From Xanthoparmelia taractica (Eukaryota > Ascomycota > Lecanoromycetes > Lecanorales > Parmeliaceae): a stretch of DNA of 64,000 bases. A model generated the notes under the pieces. The model worked only from the letters and a program-made list of their open reading frames with translations, did not search any database and had not been told where the DNA came from. Shown in pieces: positions 11,992-23,320 of this stretch. The stretch's first letter is position 1, and the number at the start of each line of letters is the position of its first letter. The DNA lies in NCBI GenBank assembly GCA_033085395.1, contig JANQBS010000067.1, positions 62,001-126,000 of the forward strand, written 5' to 3'. The position numbers and the translations under genes are program-made.

Positions 11992-13005
11992 GAGGGGGCG
12001 CAAAAACATTCGGGATCTCAACAAAACACGAAGGGCGCCAGGGAAAGAGGAGGAAATAGCTGCGGCTGGACAGCACCATCTTTTGCTTTTAAATGTCTTG
12101 TTTCTTGGAATCACCGCTTTATCACAAACTCATGCTTGCCATCTAGCGAAAGCGTTCAGGGAGTCGGGTGGAGGATATCCTTTCGTTGACAAAAGGGCTC
12201 CCGGCAAATTGGTTGGAACTCCCAGGATCTGTGTAAATCCTTACTTTATTTACTCAACGTTTCACGACCTATATCCATCTCCATTCCCCAAATCTCCCTC
12301 GCTTTTTGCTTACGGGCTCGGCCCGGCTTCGCATGTTTGGGTCGTAATGAATAAATTATGTTTTGCTAATACGTGAGGACGTGCGTTATATGTAAGAAAG
12401 ATGGATTGATTGTTTCTATGGCAGACGCTATACGTGGCTGGAGGTTAGCGGTCTAGCATATCTGTATTTGCAACAACTTGCTTCTCGTCTTCAGAGTAGC
12501 CGGGCCCTCATCTATATGCTGAGGAAGTCCGTTTGGATGTCTGCAACGCTTCTGGTCCGGCTTGCGTGCTGAGGGGCAATTGAAAATCATGCTGAAAGTA
12601 TCAATACTCGCCAATTCCGATCGTACCCAAGTGGTCTGTAACCTGCCGGAGATCCGGCTTTTTGAGCTCTGAGGCCACGGTTCTCCCTCTCTCTTTGGCC
12701 GTAATCTCTTAACAATTCAGAGTATGGCGGTCGAGGTTTAGCCTTCCATGAAGATCCGTCCTGAAGTTACCACAACTGGTATCCCCATTACTCAATCCGT
12801 TTGGAGAGGTGAAGGACGTCGGAGGTTTGTGATCTGTGTTGCCCGGCCCAATATTCGACCCATCCCAGACATCCGGCATTGGAGCGGCCCGAGACCCTTG
12901 ATGTGGAAGCGATGAGGACGCTGTGTGGACAAGATCGGTATGGGAAGTATGGAGGTTTGATGTTATGAAGCCATAGCAGAAGCGCAAAGGTAATGCACAT
13001 ACCTT
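11992..13005. other. Intergenic spacer
   Basis: About 1 kb. Frames on both strands (such as the plus-strand 11915-12376 and minus-strand 12709-12987) overlap the MARVEL last exon or have no protein-like features. No RNA gene seen. Confidence 0.5.
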
Positions 13006-13533
13006 CTAATTCGAGGAAAGAGCTTGGCAAAAGCATTTGAGGTCGTCTGTTAGATATTTCTGTGCCGCGGAATCAGGCTCGTCGGATCCCAGACAAGGAT
13101 GACGATCGCCATTCACCACATATTCTTCAATTGTAGAGGGGTCGGGAGAGCTTTTGCCGCCAAAAAACTTGGTTCCTCCGCGGTGCCAGAATTGCGCTTT
13201 GACGATGTGAAAGTTCGATAGGTGCATTAATTGCGACATCCATTCAATCACACCCTCCCAAGTGCCACTGGCTAGGTCGATCATTGGAAGGCGAAGGATA
13301 GTCAAGTTGGGCATTGTGCGTGTGAAAAGAGTCAAGAGGTCCGCAGCACTACCAGTGAAACCAGACAGCGAGAGCGACGTCAACTGGCTCCAGTGACCGT
13401 CTTGAGGAACTATTTGACCAAAAGCGTAGAATTTTGGCTTGAATTCATCTTCTACGACAAAACGCCAGGGAAGGTTCAAATCCAGGAATCTTAGGCGACG
13501 CAACGAGCCAAGCAGAAGTCGAAGGCCGTCCAT
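13006..13533 (-). CDS. F-box/LRR-type protein fragment
   Basis: An open frame of 175 aa starting LLLGSLRRLRFLDLNLPWRF, with LRR-like strands (QLTSLSLSGFTG, MPNLTILRLPMIDLASGTWEG, LMHLSNFHI) and a Cys/Leu C-terminus. This resembles the C-terminal leucine-rich part of the many fungal F-box proteins that pick substrates for SCF ubiquitin ligases. No F-box or upstream LRR exon was readable on the minus strand between 13534 and 14090, where frames are short. It is therefore probably the 3' remnant of a truncated gene, or the last exon of a gene whose other exons I could not join. Confidence 0.4.
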   Translation of the reverse strand: MDGLRLLLGSLRRLRFLDLNLPWRFVVEDEFKPKFYAFGQIVPQDGHWSQLTSLSLSGFTGSAADLLTLFTRTMPNLTILRLPMIDLASGTWEGVIEWMSQLMHLSNFHIVKAQFWHRGGTKFFGGKSSPDPSTIEEYVVNGDRHPCLGSDEPDSAAQKYLTDDLKCFCQALSSN

Positions 13534-14827
13534 TGTGATTATGAACCTATCTTCTCAAAAGACGGTGCACGGCAACATCTCAGAACTTTTGCAGTTCGTA
13601 GACCTGGCAGTTCAGAGCCGAGGGTTGATACATCTGCTTCCAGCTAGAATGCCCGGTGTTGCAACACTGGCAATTGGCGATATGGATATTCGGAACGACA
13701 CAGGGTCCAACGCTACCAGGGTTCGCCAGTTTAGGCGCTGATCTTTCCTTGATGTACAGACAAGCGTTCGCTCATGCAATTGCCACGAGAAGAAAAGATT
13801 CCCTGACGGGGGACCGTTTCGCGAAGTACATAAATACTTATGTGAAAGCTTTTAGAGGTGATATGTCTATGGAATGAACGACTGGCTTTGGTCGGCATCA
13901 CTTTGTAGTCTTTACAAACAGGCAGCATATAGGGCGTGCGTCTTGACGTAGCCGCCATAATTAGAGTCATTGCTTAAGCCTTTGCAAGAGAACAATAATC
14001 TTTGATGAGGTGAGGGATAGACTGGCTTCGTCGGCTACAAATACTATAGGTTTACATGCTTTGTATTTTGAACAGAGAAGAGAGACATGACTTACCAAGT
14101 TTTCACACGGATGAGAAGAAGGACGACATGATACTTGAGGGTTTTAATACCATGATCTGTACGCTTAGAGGCTGTGGCGGTGTCGCATTGAGTACACTCA
14201 ATCTCGGATGTTGCTGTTGCCATGGTTGATGCGCCGTGCGTAATCTCATTGATCTGATTCTCCAGGGCTGTTTTATTCTTGGTGTCGAGAAAATTTGGGT
14301 TGGTTGGAGTGAAGCAGCAATGTCCATGGTGAATTGAAAGCGTACTCCTAATGATTTCATACTCATTAATTTTAATATTGCGGGGAGAATATGAACAGCA
14401 TTTAGATGCCAAAGTACAACATGCCTGCTGGAGACATAGCACGGGGTGAGGGACAGTACGACTACCACCTGCAAAAGACACAGGCCCAAAGCTATCTATT
14501 AACTTTTCCGTCGCCCAAACTCAAAGAGGGATTGCGCACCTGCCAAATAACGCCACTCAGATTCCCAGGAGTGTCAGAACCCACTCAAGTTTGGCAAAGA
14601 TTCTACCTCTTGAGTCTCAAATCCATACATAAGGGATATGGGCCTTATATCGTACAGCGGTGCTTGATTTGTTAAAGTAGAGCCCGGACTCAAAAAGTCC
14701 AATCTGATGTATGGATGGAATGCTTTAGAAGAATGTTGACTCGGTTGCAGAAAAGAGAAACCCAAAGACCGGAATATAAGAATCAACATCTTGGATTCAA
14801 CAACCCTTTTCGCTTCCACACGATCTT
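13534..14827. other. Spacer, possible decayed sequence
   Basis: About 1.3 kb. Two overlapping minus-strand frames of about 128 codons lie at 14092-14489 in different registers; neither shows a domain. One contains NPNFLDTKNKTALENQINE, which looks protein-like but is isolated. No confident gene. Confidence 0.4.
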
Positions 14828-15912
14828 CTATAGCACCATCACAGCCTGCGTCCCTGCATTGATGATCTTTGGATTCTGGTTGGTATTAAAGAAATCCATA
14901 ATAATGGGAGATGCATCAATCGGTGAAACAGTGATGCTGGTGTTGGGCCATCTGTGACCAAGATCCCAGATTTTATAATGACGCACGATGTCCGCAACGC
15001 CGTTACATGAGTACGTGATGTACTGGTATCCATCATAGTCCGTAGTTGTCTTATCTGCTGCTGGGTCTTTACAACCATTGCGCTGAGCCCACCATGAAAG
15101 CCAAGCTGGGATCGAAGGCAAAGGGCCGCCATTTCCAGAGCCACCGGTGTAGTTTACTGTCGAGTCAGCATAGCCATGGAACTCGAGAATGGGAAGAGGC
15201 GATCGGGCTGGTGTGCAATCGCTGTAATTGGTATCGGTGTAAAAAGCGCCGGATACTGGGGCGAATGCGGCAAAAGCAGCACCGTGGTCTGGAGAACATG
15301 CTAGAGTGTTGACAAAACCCCCACCGTCTGACATGCCGTTGGCGTAGATTCTTGAGGTGTCGATGCAGTAGTTGGCTTCGAGATCTTTTATGAGGTCGCT
15401 TGTGAAAAGCTTGTCGTGAACGCCGGGCGCTGGGTCGAATTCTCCCTCCCAGGATCGCTTGCCTTTCTTGAACGCTCATCAGTGACGCTCAAAACTTACT
15501 TCTCAAAGAAAATGTTGCTTTACGCAATGAATTGGGAAGGAGACAGCAATGCTCTACTCACAGAGCCTTTGAGACCTTGTGGGTATACTGCAATCATGCT
15601 CGGATTGATGGCATCGTTAGAGAACTGAGAGAGGGTCTCCTGCTCCACCATATCCTTCCCACGGCCGTGGAAGGAGATGACAAGAGGAGCTGGAGTATTC
15701 ATATCGTAGCTACTTGGTAGATGTAGCCTGTAAGTACGTTTGCCTCCATCGGTCGAGACTGAGAAATTCCTAGATACGCCATTGACGGTATGAGGCGTCC
15801 CGCAGCCCACTGTACCACGAGTTCTGATGATATTGCCAAAAGTGGGGAGAATATGGCCGGCCAATGTCAAGCCATAGTAGAGGTAAGCCTTGAAAGAGTT
15901 CGAGGGAAACAT
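14828..15912 (-). CDS. Secreted CE1-type esterase (feruloyl esterase / PHB-depolymerase-like)
   Basis: Exons 15562-15912 and 14828-15466 (intron 95 nt, donor GTGAGT, acceptor TCAAG, phase 0), 329 aa. The N-terminus is hydrophobic (YLYYGLTLAGHILPTFG), consistent with secretion. The alpha/beta-hydrolase elements are in order: PAPLVISFHGRGKD, nucleophile elbow YANGMSDGG (Ser about 163), acid ILEFHGYADSTV (Asp about 218), and WDLGHRWPN (His about 288), plus several Cys for disulfides. All three catalytic residues are present. Related enzymes release ferulic acid from plant cell-wall arabinoxylan or hydrolyse polyhydroxybutyrate-like esters outside the cell; the YPQG and FDPAPGVHD motifs fit the fungal feruloyl esterase C/D group. 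Substrate is inferred from family. Confidence 0.85.
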
Positions 15913-18267
15913 GCTGGTGAATCAAATAAAATGGCGTGACAAGAATCTCTCAGGTATTCCAGAACATTGTTTTCAAGGCAATGAAAGGCATTGGGTCCTA
16001 CATTTATAGGCGATTGCTCCACAGGCGATGCGCTGACTACAAGCCCGCAATTACGGTATTAGTAAGAGCTAAACGGTGAGACTGTAAGATTTCCCAGAGA
16101 AGTATGCAATAGGCCGACAACAAAGGAAAAACGCTGATTACTAGGATACCTACATCTAAGACAGAGATGTAAAGGCTAAGACGTTCAAGAGCAATCGGAG
16201 AGCTCGGAAGGAAAATGTGCGGTCCCGGATATAGTTCTATGCAGCTTAGGTTAGACTGGCCCTGCGACCATTATAAAGATACGGATAGGATCGAGATGCG
16301 AAGTACAAGGCATGATTATCTTGCAGATTATCTCGACTCGCTGGACAAATTGTACTTCGTGGGAGCAGCAGATTGTGAGAGAGCGGTGCTAGCTTTTCTG
16401 ATTGGAGCGCGTCTATCCCCTGGCGGTTAGCGCTGCTTCAACAATACCTTAGTCGACATATTGTGGATAAAGTACTTGAGTGGCTCTATTGAGATGCGTT
16501 GCTTGAACACCAGCAGATGAATCTTCATTGGATTTCATCTTTTTTGGAGCCATGGCGTTAAAATTATATCCAGCGACCTGAGCGACCAAACGATCAATCG
16601 CTGATAATACCACTGCCCATGCAGCCTCTTCTTCCGGGTTGAACCCCAAGTAAGCTGCCTACATTCATCGAAACTTCAAGTCTGCTGAACTACTTACACA
16701 CAACATCATGAACACTCAGTCAACCAGCTCGCGAGGCCCTCTGTTGTGAAGATTTGACTCGCGATAGAACCTTTGATTTACAAACAAGGCTCTTACCTTT
16801 CCATTCGAACCCTGGAAGGGTTGCTCTGCTTCAAATATCCAGAGTACCTGGAACTTTGTCGTCGGCATGCTACGATCCGGGCCCGATGTTAGAGGACAGC
16901 CGCCCCTTAAGCCAGCTCCAGACCTATGGACACCTATCCTCAAATACGGCGATCCAAACTTCTCCTATTGCATCGAGAAATTTGCGTAGGTCGTATGCCC
17001 TTGTTCACCGTTGTTCTTTTGGGCCGTTGAGACTCCCATTTCACTCTTACCAGCATGACGATAGACTAGATAAAGCGAAATATTTCACCGACACACGATC
17101 AGTGACCTGAGGCCTCTATGTATCAATGCTCAAAGCTCATCTCCTTCATGCTCAGCAAGTGTCTCATACATGCTCACATTATTGCTTGCTGTTCTTAGAA
17201 CGAAAGGTGGTGCTCAGAAGGCCTTCTCCAATTGTGCTACGTCATTGTGTAGCCTTTGTGGACGACTCCGAGTTCCGATTCGCTGGTAAGACTGCGCGCA
17301 TAGTGCGATAGCTGGATCTGCGGTCTAATGGCAGGTCGAAGCTAAAACGCAGCTCCAAGAGATACTTGCTCGTAGCAGAGATATCCTTTTCGCGTGGCAG
17401 GGGCAGCTCGAAACGTCAAGATGCGCTCGTTGACCCAAGCGAGGTCTCATTCAACTGAAACTTGACAGATCCGCAATGTTCTTTGAGATAAAGGGTGCCC
17501 TTGTGTTATGATTAGTGCCCGCATATGGCTGCTCGTTGCGTTTTGTCAGCGAACCTGACAGTATGGCTTCACACTGGGCGCTAATTTGGGAGGGTAAGAG
17601 ATCTTTCCACTGCAAGGTTCCGGCTTCACTTCTTGTCTTGTCCCTTGCGCCTCCTCATTCAAGCTCTTGAGACTCAAGTCTGCACTGACAAGATCCGAAT
17701 TTCAGTAACATCTAGACCAGGAGCTTATGAGATACGCACGAGCGAATCTCTCTGCGATCGGGACAACGCAGTACTCCAACGAATCTCAGATTTTCTTCGT
17801 CGTACTGACTCTTTGGCGCCCAACGGTACAGCTTTCACGGGATGGGAAAGCCCTCAAGTGCGCAGGAAAGGCGAACCGGAAGAGCAAGTGCTCGATATCA
17901 GCAGGGATTCTCCATGGTCGGAGTATCTTGCTTGCGCCGTTAATGGGGGATGGATGTCTTTGCGCCGGTTCTGACTGTGGCCATTACTTATTGAGTGGGA
18001 GGTCTTCAGAGCGCGCGGGCTCTGTAACAGCGTCTCTGTAACCTGCTTCTCGAAAGGTATTCAGGTACCCTCTAGCTCATAACGGGATTGATATGGAAGG
18101 AGGTGCTTAGTCCGCGTTTGAACAAGGTGCGATCGTTATCTGCTAGTCTTCATCTAGGGTGTAATAAGCTTGATAGATTCCCGGGTTGACCATATCGTCT
18201 TTTTGAGTGTTGACGATGGACGTGAAATGCTAGAACTTCGCTAGCTTGTTTAGGACTTAATCTTGCA
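15913..18267. other. Long gene-poor region
   Basis: About 2.35 kb. Short frames only: a minus-strand 66-codon frame at 16449-16649 (AAWAVVLSAIDRLVAQVAGYN) looks protein-like but is unassigned, and a plus-strand frame at 17633-17974 includes IRISVTSRPG, which resembles the sensor motif of NACHT proteins but has no Walker motifs near it. Possibly remnants of decayed genes. Confidence 0.4.
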
Positions 18268-18670
18268 AACGTGGAACCTCGTGCAGAAAATCCCCCGCTA
18301 AAAGACAATAACCCCCGCTAGTGGCGAATAACCCCCTCCTAACCGAATCAGGTCAGTATACAGCCATGGCATGAAAGATCTTGTGAACGTTGAATCTTGA
18401 AGGAAAACTCCCCCTAAGATCAAATAACTCCCGCTAGTGGCGAATAACCCCGCTCTAACCGAATCAGGTCAATGTTATGAACATTGAACCTCGTAGAAAA
18501 AATCCCCCGCTAAAAGCGAATAACTCCCGCTGGTGGCAAATAACCCCCCCTAATCAAATCAGGTTAATAGACAGCCTTTATACGTAAAAATTCCAATATC
18601 CCGTGGACGTTGGATCTCGTACGAAAACCCCCCCCGCTAGTGACGAATAACCCCCGCTAGAGTTCTCCAC
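18268..18670. repeat. Diverged tandem repeat, about four copies
   Basis: Four imperfect direct copies start near 18268, 18386, 18480 and 18606. Each begins AACGTTGAACCTCGT or a variant; the first three then run through TCCCCCGCTAAAAG and CCCGCTAGTGGCGAATAA to a CTAACCGAATCAGGT end. The fourth lacks that end and stops after the CCCCCGCTAG blocks. Within a copy the CCCCCGCTA block occurs up to twice. Differences between copies are largely transitions plus small indels. It lies about 150 bp upstream of the farnesyltransferase start. It could be subterminal repeats of a DNA transposon remnant, or a local minisatellite. Confidence 0.85.
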
Positions 18671-18816
18671 GATTAGCGCACATCAATGAACCTTATTTAA
18701 AAGCTTGAAAGGGAAAACCTCAGAGTAACGGCTATTAGTCATCATCTCAAGCTTCTCGTGCCTCTCCAAGAGCCTTTGTTCCTGATTTCTTACTCTTCCG
18801 CACAACAATTGGGCGG

Positions 18817-19882
18817 ATGGGTAAATACTCGGATTCAGAAGCGTGGGCGGACATCGTTCCCATTCCTCAAGACGATGGCGGTCCTAATCCCTTGGCTGCA
18901 ATTGCCTATACTGGAGAATACAGCGAAGCTATGTCGTATCTGCGGGCTGTGATGGCCAAGGACGAGAAGTCAGACAGATCTCTGGCGCTCACAGAGGATA
19001 TCATCCGGTTGAATCCAGCGCACTACACAGTCTGGTATATTGACAAGGGAAGCTAAAAGGCCGGTTACTTACAAGTGAACGGCAGGCTTTATAGAGCAGA
19101 CATGCTATTTGCATCACAAAAGGACCCCCTCCAAGAGCTGGAGTGGCTCAATACGATATCCCTCAAACACATCAAGAACTTCCAAATATGGTACACCTAC
19201 CACAATTTAGGGATAATTGTAATCCAAAGCTTACAGACTACGCAGGCACCACCGCCAAGTGGTCATGTCCCACATCCCCACCATACCTCCCACAGAAACC
19301 GACTTCCTCGCCCAGATGTTCGCTCAAGACGCCAAGAATTACCACGTTTGGTCCTACCGCCAATGGCTCGTGCGGCATTTCTCTCTCTGGGATTCAGAGC
19401 TGCCCTACATTGAATCGCTCCTCCAGTCCGATGTCCGCAACAATAGCGCTTGGAACCATCGCTGGTTTGTCGTATTCGCACGTCATACAGATCCACAAAA
19501 GTATAGCATCAAGAATGGCGATGCGGATTCAGAAGTACCGCTGGAGATAGTAGAGCGGGAGATTGAATACACAAAGGCTGCAATCTCTACGGCACCGCAG
19601 AACCAGTCCCCGTGGAACTATCTGAGGGGCGTGCTGAGGAATCAAGGTATCGGGCTGGTCGAGTTGAAAGATTTCGCGGAACAATATGCGGATTTGGAAA
19701 AGGAGGATGATGTGCGAAGCAGTCATGCGCTTGACTTTCTAGCGGACGTCTACGCTGAGGAGGAACAGAAGGAAAGGAGCGGAAAGGCGCTGGAGCTGTT
19801 GGCTAGGAGATACGATCCTATTCGTAAGAATTACTGGGATTATAGGAGGAGCTTGCTGGGGCTGGAGCAGGTTGGTGCGTAA
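18817..19882 (+). CDS. ram2: Protein farnesyltransferase/geranylgeranyltransferase I alpha subunit
   Basis: Exons 18817-19034, 19086-19190 and 19246-19882 (introns of 51 and 55 nt, each splitting a TGG codon), 319 aa. Both joins restore family sequence: AHYTVW|LYRADML and NFQIW|HHRQVVMSHIP. The alpha-alpha hairpin prenyltransferase repeats are visible: LTEDIIRLNPAHYTVW, LEWLNTISLKHIKNFQIWHHRQ, DAKNYHVWSYRQWLVRHF, VRNNSAWNHRWFVVF, PQNQSPWNYLRGVL and KNYWDYRRSLL. This subunit is shared by farnesyltransferase and geranylgeranyltransferase I, which lipidate CaaX proteins such as Ras, Rho and a-factor. Start chosen as the first ATG, giving MGKYSDSEAWADIVPIP as in homologues. The gene appears intact. 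Confidence 0.93.
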
Positions 19883-20618
19883 GGTTCGAGTAGCGAATTG
19901 TGCTTGCATAAGGTGTTTGATGGTGGTAATGAACTGCAAGATACCCAGGGATCAAGACCACATATGTCGGATTCGATCTCAAAATCTTCTTCTACTCGAG
20001 TCTATGATATCTTCTCCAACTAAACGAGCCCCCTACCTTCTACAGCCCCGTCTTCACTCCTCAACTTCGACTTGACCTTGACACCTTCATTCATATCCCT
20101 CACCATCTCTCTCCCCCGCTTACCAGCCAGATCTACGCTATGCATCATGCGCAACAGTCCAAGAGGATGATCTCTCAGCCGTGAGGCACCATTGGTGTAA
20201 AAGCCATATAATAGGCTTGGAAGCAAAAGCGGGGAAAAAGAAGTGATCCCTGCTCGAAATATCTGCAGCAACACGAGCTCATTTATCTTACTTAGTTCGG
20301 AATATGCATGTCAGAAATGTCGCGTCCGGGTCGGCTCAATGTGAAGCCGGTATATTGATGTCTCATAATCTCATTCGTGTCCGCGTCCGATGATGAATTT
20401 GCGGATGTTTCTGTACCCGGATCCTTCTCATGACCGTTAACACTTAAGTAAGTAAGGTATTTCTGTAGGGCATGGAACAAGCCTAGATATTTCACTACAG
20501 AATGATACGCCAAGGAAGCTAGTAAGATATACGTAAGTATTTAAGTGCACCTTCTCCGTTTCTTCACTTTCCAATCCCTCTAAGAACTGAACCATCCACG
20601 AAAACAAAAACGTCAACA
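19883..20618. other. Intergenic spacer
   Basis: Spacer holding the 3' end of the prenyltransferase gene and the promoter of the next gene. Short frames only. AAAACAAAAACG near 20600 fits a fungal 5' leader. Confidence 0.5.
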
Positions 20619-21512
20619 ATGCACTTCACACTTTTTACCCTTCTCTCCCTCATCAACCTCTCCCTCTCCCTCTCCCTCGCCCTGGTCCCTCGAGATCCCG
20701 CAACCTCATCCGCCAACACGGACATCACCCCACCAAGCCGCTACTACCTCGAGACCCGCGTGCTCGACAGCGGCCATGACGACAAAGACCACCTCTTCGT
20801 CAGCAGCTATCACACCGGTTTGCTCGAAAGCCCCTCCCCCCTTGCCTTTCCCGTCACACATAGACTCCATCCAGTCCACAACGCCCTCTCTCATCGTCAC
20901 CACTAACCCAATCACCCACCCACAGGCGCCGGCCTAAGCGACGCAACGCTCCTTCCTCCCTCCGACAATGGACAAACGCTCGGCTTCCTCAATGCCACGC
21001 ATCAGCAATTCGACCTGCACAGCACCGTCCCCTGGGGCATGATTATGGAACCGTCGGAGAATCTGGACGTGGGTTCGTGTGAATCCCAACCCCTTCACTT
21101 CACTTTCCTTTCCTTTGCTTCTTTTCTTCATTTTCCCGAAAGAAGGGGGAAGGGGTCAGTGGTGGGTTTGTAGGTAAGGTAGACTGACGATTCACGGGCT
21201 GCGGTTTAGCGTGGAACTTTGTCCGTATCAACGAGCTTGTTTTTGACGCTGGGTATGGTTCCACGGACGGGTTCTTCTTCAATGAGTCGGGGTTGCAGTG
21301 GGAGGGTAGGGGAGATGGAGTGTTTAAAGGATGGTTGGGTAGGTCTCTCGTCCGTGTATTTCTGTTACAGTGGAGTAGACTGGCTTGGCTGATGGCTGGT
21401 AGCTTGCGATTGGTGGCACGGCGTCCCCCAGCTTTTCTGGGTATTTTTCTCTGTTCCCAGCGGGATCCCGAGCAGCTGTGCGCACGTTCAGCTGTTTCCA
21501 GTTGCGGGGTAG
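20619..21512 (+). CDS. Small secreted protein, DUF7907-like
   Basis: Four exons: 20619-20817, 20926-21072, 21210-21338 and 21403-21512, giving 194 aa; all introns are phase 1 with GT-AG ends (GTTTGC, GTTCGT, GTAGGT donors). The start MHFTLFTLLSLINLSLSLSL is a clear signal peptide, followed by a likely cleavage near LVPRD. The body reads SRYYLETRVLDSG, HLFVSSYHTGAGLSDATL, GFLNATHQQFDLHSTVPWG, AGYGSTDGFFFNESGLQWEG and ACDWWHGVPQLFW. This order resembles secreted ascomycete proteins I know as DUF7907 (from memory). Joined exons restore WWHGVPQLFW, which supports the structure. Function is unknown; small secreted glycosylated proteins of this kind are candidate effectors or wall proteins. Confidence 0.75.
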
Positions 21513-22212
21513 GCATGTGGTCAAGCGGAAGAAGAATTAGGGGAGGGAGGATGACGTGAAAGAGGAGTCCTGTCAAAGGTTTCTGATTAATAGTAGATTA
21601 GCAGCTAGCTTGCCAATGCGTGCATGTCCGCACAACACGTTAGATGAGTCGTCTGTGCTAAAGGATCCACCAAAAAGACCAAGATACAATCCATCTTTCC
21701 AATTGTTGACTTTGAAGAACGTCACCTACGCGTCACCTGCGGAGACCTACCTATGTAGTCCGTCGGCCGAGATGGAAGTTCCCTTTCACGGTGAGGTTGT
21801 GCGTACGGTTGTGTACAAGACACGATGCTCTTCCCGCGTGGTGCAGCTCGTCCAAACCGATACTGGTGCCGTCTCCGGATTTCTGTTCTGATTGCGGATA
21901 TGTTAAACCCAAGGGGGATCCCGCTAATTTGTTAGATTGCCAAAGAGTAAGGTAGCCATGTCTCATGATAAATGGACATGCCATGCTTCGATGGGGAATG
22001 AAGTACTGTTGCTACTAAAGTAAGGGAGTCCTCCTGGAACCGTTTTTGTTAAATCGCCAGTATAGAAATTCTTTCTCTGCCTGAAAGTTGGTCCCCGATA
22101 TAATTGAGGTAGGTCTTACTCTTAATCTGGTTCCCCCGTCATATTAAGATAGTACATATGTTGTATAGCCTCTCATTTCTCACGGATATTTTTCCAGTCT
22201 TCCCTCAGTCAC
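21513..22212. other. Intergenic spacer
   Basis: Convergent 3' spacer of about 0.7 kb between the secreted protein and the dehydratase gene. No supported feature. Confidence 0.5.
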
Positions 22213-23320
22213 TCATTGAATGGGGCCATGTGTCGCCCAAGTGCTTGAGACCTCTTCATCCTTTGTCGTCTCCCTCTCCATGAGCCCAAACTTCTTTCTC
22301 CACTCAATGAGCATCTCGAGCGTGACAGTAGCGCCCCCACACAAAACAATCACAACCTTACTCTCCGCCGTGAGCTCTGGTAGCAGCTTCTTCAATGGGC
22401 CATCGTAGCACAGCGCCACGTTGACCCCGCAAGCCGGTTCAACAAGTAACCTCTCATCGTCTGCCAGGCGCCAACATCCCATCACAGCTTCTCGGTCCTC
22501 AAGCACCGCGCTCCTCACACTCTTCTTCTGTCCGTACTCAAACGCCTTTTCTGCAACCCTCGTCGCTCCAAGGCTGGTAGCAATACTCGTGATTTTCTCC
22601 AATTTGACCAAATCTCCCCTTTCCAAGCTCTTGTGCAAGCTTTCGGCCCCTTTCGTCTCCAAAGCCAATACTTTCACATCGCCCCAACCCCTCTTCTCCA
22701 GTCCCCGCATCAAGCCGCAGAATAACCCTCCCCCACCAACAGAGCAAACCACAGCATCCGGCTTCTCCGCCAACTCCTCTATCATCGTCGCAGCGCCATC
22801 CCATACATCCTCATGGTCAAACGGCGGCACATACACCCCGTTCATATCCTTTGCCAGCAACACTTCCCTCAGATACGTGTCCGCCTCCGCCCAGCTTGCC
22901 CCTGTCTGTATCACGTCCGTTGCCCCAGCGTTCCTGATCTTAGCAATCATGAACGGCTTCGTCGTCACGGGAACGACGACCGTAGCTGGGCGGCCGAGGG
23001 TGTGCGCGGCCGTTACGCAGGCGAGACCGGCATTGCCGCCGCTGGAGCAGTAGAAGTGCGTTTGGTGGGGGGTCGGGTGCGTGAGGAGGGCGCGGCGGAT
23101 CAGGTTGCCCATGCCGCGGGACTTGAAGGACCCGGAGGGCTGGAGGTTTTCGAGCTTGAGGAAGATGCGGCTGCGGGGTGTTTGGGTTAGCGATTGGGGG
23201 GAAAGGGCCGGAGAGGGTGAGATGTATGTACCATCCTGCAGCTTTGGACAGAGCGGCGGACTCGATCAATGGGGTCGAGACCCAGGGCTTGGGATAGTCC
23301 GGGGGTGGTAGACTACCCAT
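22213..23320 (-). CDS. L-serine/threonine dehydratase-like PLP enzyme
   Basis: Exons 23232-23320 and 22213-23170 (61-nt intron, donor GTACAT, acceptor CGCAG, splits a TGC codon), 348 aa. The join gives SKAAGCRIFLKLENLQPSGS, typical of fold-type II PLP enzymes. The PLP lysine is in SGSFKSRG (Lys about 46), the phosphate-binding SSGGNAG is at about 72-78, and the glycine loop SVGGGGLFCGL is at about 173. A second substrate-side CGGATVTLEML is near the C-terminus. The reaction is deamination of serine or threonine to pyruvate or 2-oxobutyrate plus ammonia; yeast CHA1 is the nearest known role. Start chosen at 23320 (MGSLPPPDYPKPWVSTPL); an in-frame ATG at 23455 would add a 45-residue leader of unclear value. 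Reads as intact. Confidence 0.88.

Noticed and set aside
11915..12376. 153-codon plus-strand frame
   Set aside because: It overlaps the last MARVEL exon in another frame and shows no motif; the MARVEL splice explains that sequence better.
16449..16649. 66-codon minus-strand frame that looks protein-like
   Set aside because: I could not join it to other exons or match it to a family; it is mentioned only in the region note.
17633..17974. Frame with IRISVTSRPG, like the NACHT sensor motif
   Set aside because: No Walker A or B motif lies nearby and a stop precedes it by about 15 codons. It starts with TTG, and the rest shows no NLR features.
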